Assembly: GCA_020152595.1 (NCBI GenBank)
Contig: JAIGNY010002032.1
Location: 271,001 to 335,000, forward strand
Length of the DNA stretch: 64,000 nucleotides
From: Chiridota heheva
Taxonomy: Eukaryota; Echinodermata; Holothuroidea; Apodida; Chiridotidae
Reading direction: 5' to 3'
The notes under the pieces are model-generated. The model did no database searches. It had not been told where the DNA came from and saw only the letters and a program-made list of their open reading frames with translations. Shown here one piece after another: positions 38,166 through 49,680 of this stretch (position 1 is its first letter; each line of letters starts with the position of its first letter). A program made the position numbers and the translations under genes.

Positions 38166-39944
38166 ATGATTGAAAGTACAACAAATTTTCAAAAAAATTG
38201 GTAACTTTCATAAAATATCATGAAAAGTTTGGCAAATTCTGGAAGTAAAACATTTGGAGGCCATAAAGCTCAATTTGACAAGGCAAATAATAATTGTATT
38301 TTGAATTGCAGAGATGTATCTAGACTTTCAAAAATGGGTGTCCTATTTAATGTTTAAGTTAAAGAAATCAATTGGTAAAAAAGTTTCGTTATTATTATTA
38401 AAAAAATTCAAATATGTTAACAATGGACTTTCCACACCACTCATTTCTACACAAAACATTGTATAAAATATCTCGTTTCTTTGAGAGTTCTCTTCCATAT
38501 TACGTGAACTTGACAAACTTTGAAAGCCTTACATTCATATTTCTGCTTTATATAAAAAACAAGAAGTTGGACATTATCTGAAGATAGAGTATATATATTT
38601 CTAAAATTAAGATTCCTTATATTCAGGTATTTTAATAACAGAGAATGTATTTTTTCTCCATACAAATAAGAAATCAAGATTATTCTCTCTTGTTTACATT
38701 ACATGACATCGTTTAGCAATACCCTTGAAAATACTGATACCACTTGAGTAAACTCATGTGTCCTTCCAAAGTAATTGGGATTTCCATAGCAATTTGAGAA
38801 AACAATATAATTTGTGGAAAATGAGTGACCTTGTTATTCTTAATTCCCATCATTAGGTTTGTTTGTTTTTGATAGATCTTTAAATTATTCTCATTTCAAA
38901 CATATTTCTTCAATTAAACTTATAATAGTTTCATTTTAGAGAAAATTAGATTTGTTTTTGTAGGTGTATTGTTTTAGTTTTCGTAGTAATTAGAGGTAAG
39001 GGTATGCCCATATAGTAGACTTCAGGCTAAGTTAAAAGGTTTTATCAGTGATGCGAATTATTTCAAAAACTTGATTGCAATGAACATTGTGCATGGCTGA
39101 TTTAAGTTGGGTGGGAGGAACTAAAAATTTATGAAAAAACAAAAAAAAGTGTTGTGTAATAAACAAAAAAGGAATTTGAGAAATGAATTCAAGCATATAT
39201 GTGTGTAAATGTGTTCTTTATTAAAACAAAACAAAAAGAATTGTTGTGGTTATAAATAGAGAATTTCATTATGTGGGGGCACCCCTCCTGACCTTAAGCA
39301 GTATATTAGGTCAAAATTGGGGTACCTACTGTAACTCTTCCCTGGAAATGTGTGGAAAGGTTGGCCATAATCTTCTCACCCATATAGTAGATTTCAGGCT
39401 GGTAAAAGGTACTGTTGTATCAGGGATGCTGGAAGGGTAGCTTGAATTATTGCACTGAACATTATGAGTGGCTGATATTATTTGGGGTGGGGGAACATGA
39501 ATATTCATGAATAAACAATCAATGTTTTGTAAAATTAAAAAAAAAGAGAATTTCAAAAAAATAATGTATTGTTCTTACCCCATATAGTAGATTTCACGCT
39601 AGGAAAATGTACTTCTGTTTCAGGGATGCTGGAAGAACACTGGATTGGTTTCACCAAACATTATGAGTGGCTGATTATAGTTAGGGTTGGGGAACATGAA
39701 TATTCATGAATAAACAAAACAGTGAGCTTGTATTTCTTAGATAGGATTCAAGAGGATCAAAGTAGTAGAGGTCATATTCAGTCAGTTATGGAGAACAAAA
39801 CTAAAATGGGAAAAAATTGTCCCGCTTTTTAATTTAGTGCCCCTTTGAATTATTTCTGCTCTTTCATTTGCAAGAAATTTGAACTCCATGCATTTCCTAG
39901 AATATGGTCTGATCATTTCTTCCTTTATAGTGAAAATATTATCA
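38166..39944. other. No exon seen; short triplicated motif
   Basis: AT-rich intronic sequence. Near 39010, 39380 and 39585 a diverged block with 'catatagtaga(c/t)ttca' and 'gagtggctgat' repeats three times. Confidence 0.5.
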
Positions 39945-42895
39945 CAGTATCAGTGATAGAAAATAGAGAGCCAGTATGCCAATAACCTTTTTGTTGGTGA
40001 AAAGATTTTACAATATCAGTAATAGAAAATAGAGAGCCAATAACCTTTTTGTTGGTTAAAAGATTTTACAATATCAGTAATAGAAAATAGAGAGCCAGTA
40101 TGCCAATTACCTTTTTGTTGGTTAAAGATTTTACAATATCAGTAATAGAAAATAGAGAGCCAGTATGCCAATAACCTTTTTGTTGGTTAACAGATTTTAC
40201 AATATCAGTAATAGAAAATAGAGAGCCAGTATGCCAATAACCTTTTTGTTGGTTAAAAGATTTTACAATATCAGTAATAGAAAATAGAGAGCCAGCATGC
40301 CAATAACCTTTTGTTGGTTAAAAGATTTTACAATATCAGTAATAGAAAATAGAGAGCCAGCATGCCAATAACCTTTTGGTTGGTTAAAAGATTTTACATT
40401 ATCAGTAATAGAAAATAGAGAGCCAGTATGCCAATAACCTTTTTGTTGGTTAAAAGAGTTAACAATATCAGTAATAGAAAATAAAGAGCCAGTATGCCAG
40501 TAACCTTTTTGTTGGTTAAAAGATTTTACAACATCAGTAATAGAAAATAGAGAGCCAGTATGCCAATAACCTTTTGGTTGGGTAAAAGAGTTTACATTAT
40601 CAGTAATAGAAAATAGAGAGCCAGTATGCCAATAACCTTTTTGTTGGTGAAAAGATTTTACAATATCAGTAATAGAAAATAGAGAGCCAATAACCTTTTT
40701 GTTGGTTAAAAGATTTTACAATATCAGTAATAGAAAATAGAGAGCCAGTATGCCAATAACCTTTTTGTTGGTTAACAGATTTTACAACATCAGTAATAGA
40801 AAATAGAGAGCCCTGCAGTATGGTAATAACCTTTTTGTTGGTTGAAAGATTTTACAATATCAGTAATAGAAAATAGAGAGTAGACCAATGGGCTTTTGGT
40901 TGGCTAAAAGATTTTACAATATCAGTAATAGAAAATAGAGAGCCAGTATGCCAATAACCTTTTTGTTGGTTAAAAGATTTTACAATATCAGTAATAGAAA
41001 ATAGAGAGCCAGTATTCCAATAACCTTTTTGTTGATAAAAGATATCACAATATCAGTAATAGAAAATAGAGCACCAGTATGCCAATAACCTTTTTGTTGG
41101 TTAAAAGATTTTACAATATCAGTAATCAAAAATAGAGAGCCAGTATGCCAATAACCTTTTTGTTGGTTAATAGATTTTACAATATCAGTAATAGAAAATA
41201 GAGAGCCAGTATGCCAATAACCTTTTTGTTGGTTAAAAGATTTTACAATATCAGTAATAGAAAATAGAGAGCCAGTATTCCAATAACCTTTTTGTTGATA
41301 AAAAGATATCACAATATCAGTAATAGAAAATAGAGAGCCAGTATGCCAATAACCTTTTTGTTGGTTAAAAGATTTTACAATATCAGTAATAGAAAATAGC
41401 GAGCCAGTATGCCAATAACCTTTTGGTTGGCTAAAAGATTTTACAATATCAGTAATAGAAAATAGAGAGCCAGTATGCCAATAACCTTTTTGTTGGTTAA
41501 AAGATTTTACAATATCAGTAATAGAAAATAGAGAGCCAGCATGCCAATAACCTTTTGGTTGGTTAAAAGATTTTACAATATCAGTAATAGAAAATAGAGA
41601 GCCAGCATGCCAATAACCTTTTGGTTGGTTAAAAGATTTTACATTATCAGTAATAGAAAATAGAGAGCCAGTATGCCAATAACCTTTTTGTTGGTTAAAA
41701 GAGTTAACAATATCAGTAATAGAAAATAAAGAGCCAGTATGCCAGTAACCTTTTTGTTGGTTAAAAGATTTTACAACATCAGTAATAGAAAATAGAGAGC
41801 CAGTATGCCAATAACCTTTTGGTTGGGTAAAAGAGTTTACATTATCAGTAATAGAAAATAGAGAGCCAGTATGCCAATAACCTTTTAGTTGGTTAAAAGA
41901 TTTTACAACATCAGTAATAGAAAATAGAGAGCCCTGCAGTATGGTAATAACCTTTTTGTTGGTTGAAAGATTTTACAATATCAGTAATAGAAAATAGAGA
42001 GTAGACCAATGGGCTTTTGGTTGGCTAAAAGATTTTACAATATCAGTAATAGAAAATAGAGAGCCAGTATGCCAATAACCTTTTTGTTGGTTAAAAGATT
42101 TTACAATATCAGTAATAGAAAATAGAGAGCCAGTATTCCAATAACCTTTTTGTTGATAAAAAGATATCACAATATCAGTAATAGAAAATAGAGCACCAGT
42201 ATGCCAATAACCTTTTTGTTGGTTAAAAGATTTTACAATATCAGTAATCAAAATAGAGAGCCAGTATGCCAATAACCTTTTTGTTGGTTAAAAGATTTTA
42301 CAATATCAGTAATAGAAAATAGAGAGCCAGTATTCCAATAACCTTTTTGTTGATAAAAATATATCACAATATCAGTAATAGAAAATAGAGAGCCAGTATG
42401 CCAATAACCTTTTAGTTGGTTAAAAGATTTTACAATATCAGTAATAGAAAATAGAGAGCCAGTATGCCAATAACCTTTTTGTTGGCTAAAAGATTTTACA
42501 ATATCAGTAATAGAAAATAGAGAGCCAGTATGCCAATAATCTTTTGTTGGTTAAAAGATTTTACAATATCAGTAATAGAAAATAGAGAGCCAGTATGCCA
42601 ATAATCTTTTTGTTGGTTAAAAGAGTTTACAATATCAGTAATAGAAAATAGAGAGCCAGTATGCCAAGAACCCTTTTTTTGGTTAAAAGTTTTTCAGTAA
42701 TAGAAAATAGAGCGCCAGTATGCCAATAACCTTTATGTTGGGTTAAAGATTTTACAATATCAGTAATCAAAAATAGAGAGCCATTAGTATGCCAATAACC
42801 TTTTTGTTGGTTAAAAGATTTTACAATATGAGTTATAGAAAATAAGAGAGCCAGTATGCCAATAACCTTTTTGTTGGTTAAAAGATTTTACATAT
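39945..42895. repeat. Minisatellite, 66-bp unit, about 44 copies, in the RCC1 intron
   Basis: The unit contains caatatcagtaatagaaaat, agagagccagtatgccaat and cctttttgttggttaaaag. Rare variant units recur in the same order about 1.1-1.2 kb apart, showing a large duplication inside the array. Confidence 0.96.
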
Positions 42896-43999
42896 CTAAA
42901 AGGAATCAGAGCTCTGTGAAAATGTTCATTCTAGGGTTCAAAGAATCAATTTAAGAGTAAGTTCCTTGATCTACAACTTCCTCCAGCTTTGCATGACAAA
43001 ACAACTTCAGAAGTTGTTCATTTTATAATCTTACCAGATTGTGTTGCAATGGGTAAGGTCTGTTTCCACATGATCCTGCTTAAGGAATCAGATTTTGCAC
43101 AACAGCAAAATTGAGGAGAAAAATGGGTGTAATAGTTGTTAACTTTATTCTAAAAATGATGGGGAAGTAGTTCTATATAGTCCTGCTAGAATTTGATGGG
43201 GGTTATGGTTATAATTAAAAAAATTGGTCAAAATTTGTTGAACCGCCTCAAAGAATTATGACAGACATTTAAAAGCAAAGGAAATACCAAGGTCTTCCTG
43301 TAAAGGTTTTATCTTGTGCTAAAATTTGCATAATGATGCCTGAAAATTGAAAACACTGCAAGATGCTTTATTTAAAGGTTTGAATTGAATCCTTTGCTTC
43401 TTTGATGGTTTTAAGATAGCTTTTAAAGTAATGTTGCTAAAGTGAATAAACTATTTGTCATTTTTGTGAAATTGCATTCATTTTTGGCAATTTTCAATCA
43501 TTTGTAGGCAATTTTCTTCAAGAAAATTTGGTGAATTTTTGGGAAATTTGTTTACAAATTTGACCAAATTTCAAATAATTTTACCCAATGTTCCTTAGAT
43601 TTTACCAGCTGTTTCAATTTCATGTTAATAATATTCCAGTTTAAACCAGGAAGGTGGAATCCTCTCAGGCCATATAATTATTATTTTGGGGCAAGCAAAA
43701 AGTGTGGGGGGGAGGGATAAAGCTGCCCTCTTTTTTATACATCACAACTTTTGTGTACATTTATATGATGACAAAGCAATTCTCAATTATGTTGTTGTGA
43801 GCAAAATTGCACAAAGTTGTGAAAAGGTGGCAGGGTGGTGAAAATTTAGGCAGGGTGGGTGGGGGGGAATAGGGGACAAGGTAATGGAATAGGGCATTGT
43901 GGAGGAAGCATGAGCAGAGTGGAGCACCCCTCTGAAAAAGCTAGGGGCATGCCACTTCCAAGTTTATAAATTATTCTTGATAACTAAGTTTCATAAAAT
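42896..43999. other. No exon seen
   Basis: AT-rich intronic sequence with G-rich stretches near 43700 and 43860. No exon or repeat family was recognised. Confidence 0.45.
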
Positions 44000-44172
44000 T
44001 CTGTGGTCTAGCGGTCATACAGTAGCATCAGCTTAGAGGTCCTGGGTTCAATCCCTGTAGTCTTTATTCACCAACGCTTCACAACTGGTTTATCAAACAG
44101 CCGTGGACATTTGTATATGCAACCATCGCTCTTGAGAAAGGGATATCATCCAATAAATGTACCTACAGTATA
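44000..44172 (+). mobile_element. tRNA-derived SINE, short family
   Basis: It has an A-box-like tgtggtctagcggtca (44002-44017) and a B box gggttcaatcc (44044-44054), followed by a body with 'ttgagaaagggatatcatc' and 'aataaatgtacctac'. It lies in the RCC1 intron on the sense strand. The body is related in style, but not in sequence, to the SINE at 53510. Confidence 0.65.
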
Positions 44173-44989
44173 AGAGAGTGGCACTTTGATATACAATACA
44201 CAGTCACTTTTGAATGTCTTCAAGAAAATACACATCAATAGCAGAGCCTGATAATTTAATAGTTAGTATGTCATATCCTCTCCTTTCACTTTTGTACAGG
44301 CCTTATATTTCTTTTTGTAAACAAAATACAATTTAACTTTGCTATTTTCTTTTTCCAAAAATTACCAGGGACTTTTTTCTTATTGTTTAGATAGATGCAG
44401 TTGAGTTCATTACCATGCATGTACATTTATTGCCTAGATCAAATGTAATATGTAGAGTCTGTAGGAAAAGGAAGTATTTGACCTTTGGTGGTATAAAGCT
44501 CTGCCCAGATGATTTTCAATTAGGATTCAATGAAGAAAATATCTGCCAAGATCAACATATTGGATCTAATGCCACATGTGGTAACCACAATGGTATTGTT
44601 ATACTGGCCAAGGGAGTTCCCAGGCAAAGTGCATGCCCAGATGGTGAAAAGTGGGGGGAAATCATGAAATCACATTAAGATAAATAAAATTACCAAAAGA
44701 TATCAATATGGAAAAAAAAGCTGTGTGTGTGGGGAGAAGGGGGAGGGCAGGATTCCATTGATCCCAAAATCCCACCTATGAGCTTAACAGTGATACAGAC
44801 TATTTCAATTATCATCATTTGGTGACTTCTGTAAGTTTTCAGTGTATGAGACAGTTGCCCAAAGACTATCAACACTGATAACTGGCGAGAAAAAAAAAAA
44901 CCAACTTTGACATATTACCCTCCAACAAATTTGGATTTGACATATATTTTGCATACAGTATACATGGCTAGCATTATCCTTGACCCCAA
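44173..44989. other. No supportable gene
   Basis: A 87-codon plus-strand frame at 44415-44678 contains spaced Cys residues (CRVCRKRK, CPDD, CQDQ, CGNH). It has no splice context, no recognisable fold and no repeat origin. It is left uncalled. Confidence 0.35.
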
Positions 44990-45935
44990 TTCCCAGCTTC
45001 AATCTCCCAGCTTTAGTCCCTTCAGCTTCAATTCCCCAGCTTCAATCCCCTCAGCTTCAACCCCTGTGGGGGGAGCTTCAATGCACAGCTTTTCAATCCC
45101 TCAGCTTCGGTGCCCCAGCTTCAATCCCTTCAGCTTCAATCACCTCAGCTCTAATTCCCAGCTTCAATCTTTTCAGCTTCAATCCCATCAGCTTCAACCT
45201 CCATCTTCAATCCCCTCAGCTTCAACCCCTTCAATGCACAGCTTTTCAATTCCCTCAGCTTCGGTGCCCCAGCTTCAATCTCCCAGCTTCAATCCCTTCA
45301 GCTTCAATCACCTCAGCTCTAATTCCCAGCTTCAATCCCTTCAGCTTCAATCCCTTTAGCTTCAATCCCTTCAGCTTCAATCCCTTCAGCTTCAATCCCT
45401 TCAGCTTCAATCCCTTCAGCTTCAATCCCTTCAGTTCAATCCCTCCATCTTCAATCCCTTCAGCTTCAATCCCTTCAGCTTCAATCCCATCAGCTTCAAC
45501 CTCCAACTTCAATCCCTTCAGCTTCAATCCCTGTAGCTTCAATCCCTCCATCTTCAATCCCTTCAGCTTCAATCCCTTTAGCTTCAATCCCTTCAGCTTC
45601 AATCCCTTCAGCTTCAATCTCTTCAGTTCAATCCCTCCATCTTCAATCCCTTCAGCTTCAATCCCTTCAGCTTCAACCTCCAACTTCAATCCCTTCAGCT
45701 TCAATCCCTGCAGCTTCAATCCCTTCAGCTTCAATCCCTTCAGCTTCAATCCCATCAGCTTCAATCCCATCAGCTTCAATCCCATCAGCTTCAAACTCCA
45801 TCTTCAATCCCTTCAGCTTCAATCCCTTCAGCTTCAATCCCTTCAGCTTCAATCCCCTCAGCTTCAATCCCCTCAGCTTCAACCTCCATCTTCAACCCCT
45901 CAGCTTCAATTCTCTCAGCTTCAACCCCTCCATTC
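44990..45935. repeat. Minisatellite, 15-bp unit, about 60 copies, in the RCC1 intron
   Basis: Unit ttcagcttcaatccc with many indels. The 15-bp period leaves a 325-codon plus frame (FSFNP repeats) and a minus frame (KLKGL repeats), both by-products. Two longer blocks (near 45060-45160 and 45230-45340) repeat with an offset of about 175 bp. Confidence 0.95.
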
Positions 45936-46334
45936 ATGGCAACACCACTGCCAGTAACCCCTATCCTCCCCCACCCCCCTTCCCCTCCTACCGAAATGAT
46001 TGGGAAACAGTTTGGTCCTATATGGAATCAAAATTAGAACCAAACCCAGCAATTGAAGAAAATGTAAACAGGTCTGAAAAGAATCACCACAGTTGAAAAA
46101 AGGTAAAAATGTTTCTTCATGTGTGATAGCAATTTCATATGTGAATTGTTCTTTCAATTGGGTAATTGGTTACATTTTGCCATGTGTTTGAGCTATTACA
46201 GCTGCATGTTTATGCCACGAGTCTGTAACGAGATTGATATGTGAGGTTGAACTTGATAAAACAAAATTATAGCAGCGACTGGAACAGTAAGCAGGATTGG
46301 AAAATTAGGTGGCAGCTTCTCAAATAGAAGTTAA

Positions 46335-46770
46335 AGGATTAGTTCAAGAATCAAGAAAGTTTATCTTATATGAAGGAGGACATTAAAAGAAAGTAGATAG
46401 TGAGAAAAATGTTCAAAAAATCTTATTCAGTTAAGGAGATATTCAAGTTTAAAGTTCTGTCTAATTTGTGTGTTCTGTCTAGTGATGACATATCCTTACA
46501 CTTCTTAAAGGCCTTTGTGTATTTTTTCCTGAGAATTTTGTGGCTTGAAACCATTGGATATGACAGAAAAGAAGTAAAACATAATTTACTTAAGTAACTA
46601 GTATATTTCATATGAAGAAAGTTTGAAGAAGAAAAAAATGTTTGCAATTAATTGAAAAAAACAATGGTTAGATAATTTTCTTTAAACACATTAGCAATTG
46701 TCTAGAATGTGAGGATGAGGGCATTAATCCTCTACATACTTTGCACACAAGTTATTTCTACATGTTAACT
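46335..46770. mobile_element. Related MITE copy, right end unclear
   Basis: TTAA at 46331-46334 is followed by aggattagttcaagaatca and 'gaaggaggac...', then 'ttaaggagatattcaagttt', all as in the 46829 element. The right side is diverged and its end was not located. Confidence 0.6.
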
Positions 46771-46828
46771 TAGATATCTGGCCCTTCAGTAGTAGCCATG
46801 ATCTATGATATCTGCTAGTCACCTTTAA

Positions 46829-47212
46829 AGGCTTAGTTCAGTGGTCAAGCAAGTCCATCTTACATGAAAGAGGACTTGGAAACAAAATGGTGAAGAAACT
46901 ACTTTAAATTAAATTCCATTAAAGAGATTTTCAACTTTAATATTTTGTCTCTTTTGCATAAAAATAACTGGTTTGGAAAGTTTACTGTATAAATAGTGCC
47001 CCCACCATCACTTTCAAAGAAGCTGTTGGTCTAAAAGAAAGTGAGGATATGACCTCACAACTAGTCCGATTTCAGTCCTTTATACACATGTGAAAAACTT
47101 TATATCAACTTGAATAACTCTTTAAAGAGTGCTTTCTTCAGCATTTTGTTTCTGTTGAAGTTCTAGCTAGCTTTCATATAAGATAGTCTTGCTTGACCAC
47201 TGAACTAATCTT
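46829..47212. mobile_element. MITE with long terminal inverted repeats, flanked by TTAA
   Basis: The left end (aggcttagttcagtggtca...) and the reverse complement of the right end match for at least 45 bp and, with gaps, to about 100 bp. Shared blocks include ttagttcagtggtcaagcaa, tgaaag and gaaacaaaatg. TTAA lies directly outside both ends (46825-46828 and 47213-47216), as in piggyBac-type insertions. It is 384 bp, has no coding capacity and lies 68 bp before the acceptor of the second RCC1 exon. Confidence 0.78.
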
Positions 47213-47280
47213 TTAATAAAGATCTTTGTAAAGTTTGATGTAATTTGTTCAATCTTTTAATTTACTTCTGTTTTCAACAG

Positions 47281-47445
47281 TTGATGGTGAAGTCTGGATG
47301 TGGGGAAAGAATTCACATGTTATCTTTGCAGAGCAACCATCGTCCCATCTGGTATACCATCCCGTCAAGGTGACATCAGACACCATCAGCATCAAGAAGC
47401 TCGCATGCGGAGCTTGGCACTCGGTTGCCATATCAGGAGTCCCAG
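47281..47445 (+). CDS. Internal exon of the same RCC1-repeat protein (exon n+1)
   Basis: This 165-bp exon follows an acceptor ending ttttcaacag at 47280 and ends at a strong donor, cag/gtaaac, at 47446. It opens with two bases that complete the split codon left by the exon at 34936-35097 (a + tt = Ile). The joined protein then runs VVT-I-DGEVWMWGKN, the expected passage from one RCC1 blade to the next. Further on it reads IKKLACGAWHSVAISG, the conserved Cys-Gly...His-Ser strand. It also ends one base into a codon, so the next intron is phase 1 too, and both exons are symmetric (phase 1-1, multiples of 3), as expected if one exon carries about one repeat. The usual GQLG stretch is replaced by SHVIFAEQ, so this is a divergent blade. 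A TIR/hairpin element starts about 17 bp after the donor. Later exons are not recognised before the window ends. Confidence 0.84.
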
Positions 47446-47462
47446 GTAAACCAGAACCAATA

Positions 47463-48960
47463 GGTTTTGTGGTTCCGATGCGATAGCATCAGGAACCTAT
47501 GCGGTCATGATGGCATGTGTGGGTGTGTGTGTGTTTGTGATGGCCAGCACGTAACCGCGATATCTCAAGAACAGGGCGAGGCTTAATGTAAAAATCTTGA
47601 AATGTTCATATTTTAACAACCACATTTCTGTTTTGTTTCATATTTGGTGTAATTATGATGTTAGCTGATTTGTCCATGTTCATGATGTAAAAATGTTGAA
47701 TCTCATTAATATGCATAGTGGGCGGGGCTTACTATGATTTTGCTGAAAAAGCTTGTAAACATGGTATCTCAAGAACGGTAAACTGGATTCATGTCATATT
47801 TAGTCCATAGATAGCCCATGATCTGTAGATGTTCTCTATTGTTTTTAGTGTTGATAATATTCATTTTAATGAGTAGGCAGGGCTCAATATAAAAATCTTG
47901 AAATGTTCATATTTGAACAACCACGTCTGTTTTGTTTCATATTTGGTGTAATTATGATGTTAGCTGATGTGTCTATGTTTAACGTTGAATTTCATTAATA
48001 TGCATAGTGGGCGGGTCTTAATATGATTTTGCTGAAAAAGGCTCGTAATTGCGATATCAAAAACAGTACACTGGATTATTGTTATATGTGGTACACAGAT
48101 AACCCATGGTACGTAGATGTGTATTATTGTTTTTGGTAGTGATATGTATATTAATGAGTAGGTGGGGCTTAATGTAAATATCTTGAAATGTTCATATTTT
48201 ATTTTAACAACCGCATGTCTGTTTTGTTTAATATTTGTTAAAATAATGATGTTAGCTAGTGTGTATGTTTTCATGGTATAAATTTTAGTGATATGCATAG
48301 TGGGCGGGGCTTAATATTATTTTGCTGAATAGAGATTGTAAACACGGTATCTCAAGAACGGTAAACTGGATTCGTATCATATTTGGTACACAGATAACCC
48401 ATGATCTGTAGTTGTGCCCAAATATTTTTGTATTGATATCATGCATATTAATAAGTGGGTGGGGCTTAAAGTGAAAATTTTGAGAAAGTGATAAATGAGC
48501 AAGTGTATGTCCGTTTTGTGTCATATTGGGCATGATGATATTGTTGGTTATTGTGTACCTGCTTTTGTTTATCAGCAGATGTTTTTTTGTATTTGTTAAA
48601 CCATGTTACTCTCATTTAAGTTTATTCAATCAGTATATAATTTACAAGATGTATCTAATTTCACTTGATGTATATGTATTGAATTTGTAATCATTTGGCT
48701 GGAATAAAGTATTTGAAATGAAATGAAATGAATTAAGATGTCATTAATATGCATGGTGGGCATGGCTTAATGTGAAAGTGCTAAATGATGTAAACACCAT
48801 ACCGTACCCCATAAACTATACATCAGATTTATATTTTATCAGGTACACAGATGGGCCATGGTCTGTACATGTGTTCTATTGTTGTGGTAGTGAATATAAA
48901 TGAGTAGGTGGGGCTTACTGACAAATTCTTGCAATAGGATAAATTGGACCTTTTTTGGAA
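47463..48960 (+). mobile_element. TIR/hairpin element, copy B
   Basis: The left end ggttttgtggttccgatgc (47463-47481) and the adjoining hairpin closing in ggaacc are intact, followed by a (TG)n tract. The body carries several copies of the 'atgcatagtgggcgggg' / 'ggtacacagat' subrepeats in alternation, and a 153-bp insertion at 48583-48735. The right TIR was not found, so the end near 48960 is approximate. It begins only about 17 bp after the donor of the RCC1 exon. Confidence 0.66.
48583..48735 (+). mobile_element. 153-bp LINE-type 3' fragment inserted in a TIR/hairpin element
   Basis: A short segment ending in 'ggctggaataaagtatttg' and (GAAAT)n interrupts the TIR/hairpin element that starts at 47463. 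Comparison with the copy at 30572 shows the empty site. The 6-bp direct repeat AGATGT flanks it at 48577-48582 and 48736-48741. No coding potential is left, so the parent family is unknown. Confidence 0.6.
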
Positions 48961-49109
48961 TTTTACAAGCTTGCAGATTAAAAAATGAGATCGACGAATG
49001 TGCAATTAGCTTATTGGGTAGGCCTTTAATGAGTTCAAGACACGTCGGCCCTGATGAATAATTTGTGCTCATCGTTAGCATGTGCAGCCTGCTAATAACT
49101 TGTCATTAG

Positions 49110-49250
49110 GTTGTAACATTGACCAGATCACGGTGCTTGTAGCGAGCTTGTTATAGTTTGTGCTTATTGCAAGCTTGTTAAGCTGGTGCTTGTAGTGAGC
49201 TTGTTATAGTTTGTGCTTGTAGCGAGCTTGTTATAGCTCCAAACAAAAGG
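49110..49250. repeat. Short array, about 32-bp unit
   Basis: Imperfect repeats of gcttgtagcgagcttgttat and agtttgtgctt, about four copies. Confidence 0.7.
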
Positions 49251-49599
49251 TTTGTTTAAGTAGGTTCTTTTTATTTGAGCATAACATATTGGTGGCAAAT
49301 GTTCTATGTAACTCCCAACAGTTTCATGAATACACCAGCAGACTTTGATTTCCTTTTCAAGATTTTCAGAGGTGACCGTGAAACAGAACCGAATATATGT
49401 ACATGTAGACCACCCATTTTAGAGAAAAGGAGCATTTTGCAAGCATGCCAGAAATTATGTTGGGTATGTGTAGATTTGAAAACCATTCATGCATGCAAAG
49501 TTTGCACAAGCATGTCTCAAATGTGGTTCACGGATCTCATGAGCTATTGCTGTTTGGCCTCGCTTTCTTTGCTTTTCAGAAATTTCATTTTAAAATATA

Positions 49600-49600
49600 T

Positions 49601-49678
<78 letters not shown>
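49600..49678. repeat. (TA)n microsatellite
   Basis: A nearly pure TA run of about 75 bp. Confidence 0.98.

Positions 49679-49680
<2 letters not shown>

Larger units (their letters stand above)
35098..47280 (+). other. 12.2 kb phase-1 intron of the RCC1-repeat gene
   Basis: It is bounded by gtaaga at the 5' end and ttttcaacag at the 3' end, and joins two RCC1 exons in frame. It holds three long tandem arrays (74/77 bp, 66 bp and 15 bp units), a tRNA-derived SINE near 44000 and two TTAA-flanked MITE copies near its 3' end. The arrays alone make up more than half of its length. No further RCC1-like exon was recognised inside it. Confidence 0.75.

Noticed and set aside
44415-44678. 87-codon frame with spaced cysteines, zinc-finger-like
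   Set aside because: The Cys/His spacing does not fit a known finger that I can name, and there are no splice or start signals. It could be chance in an intron.
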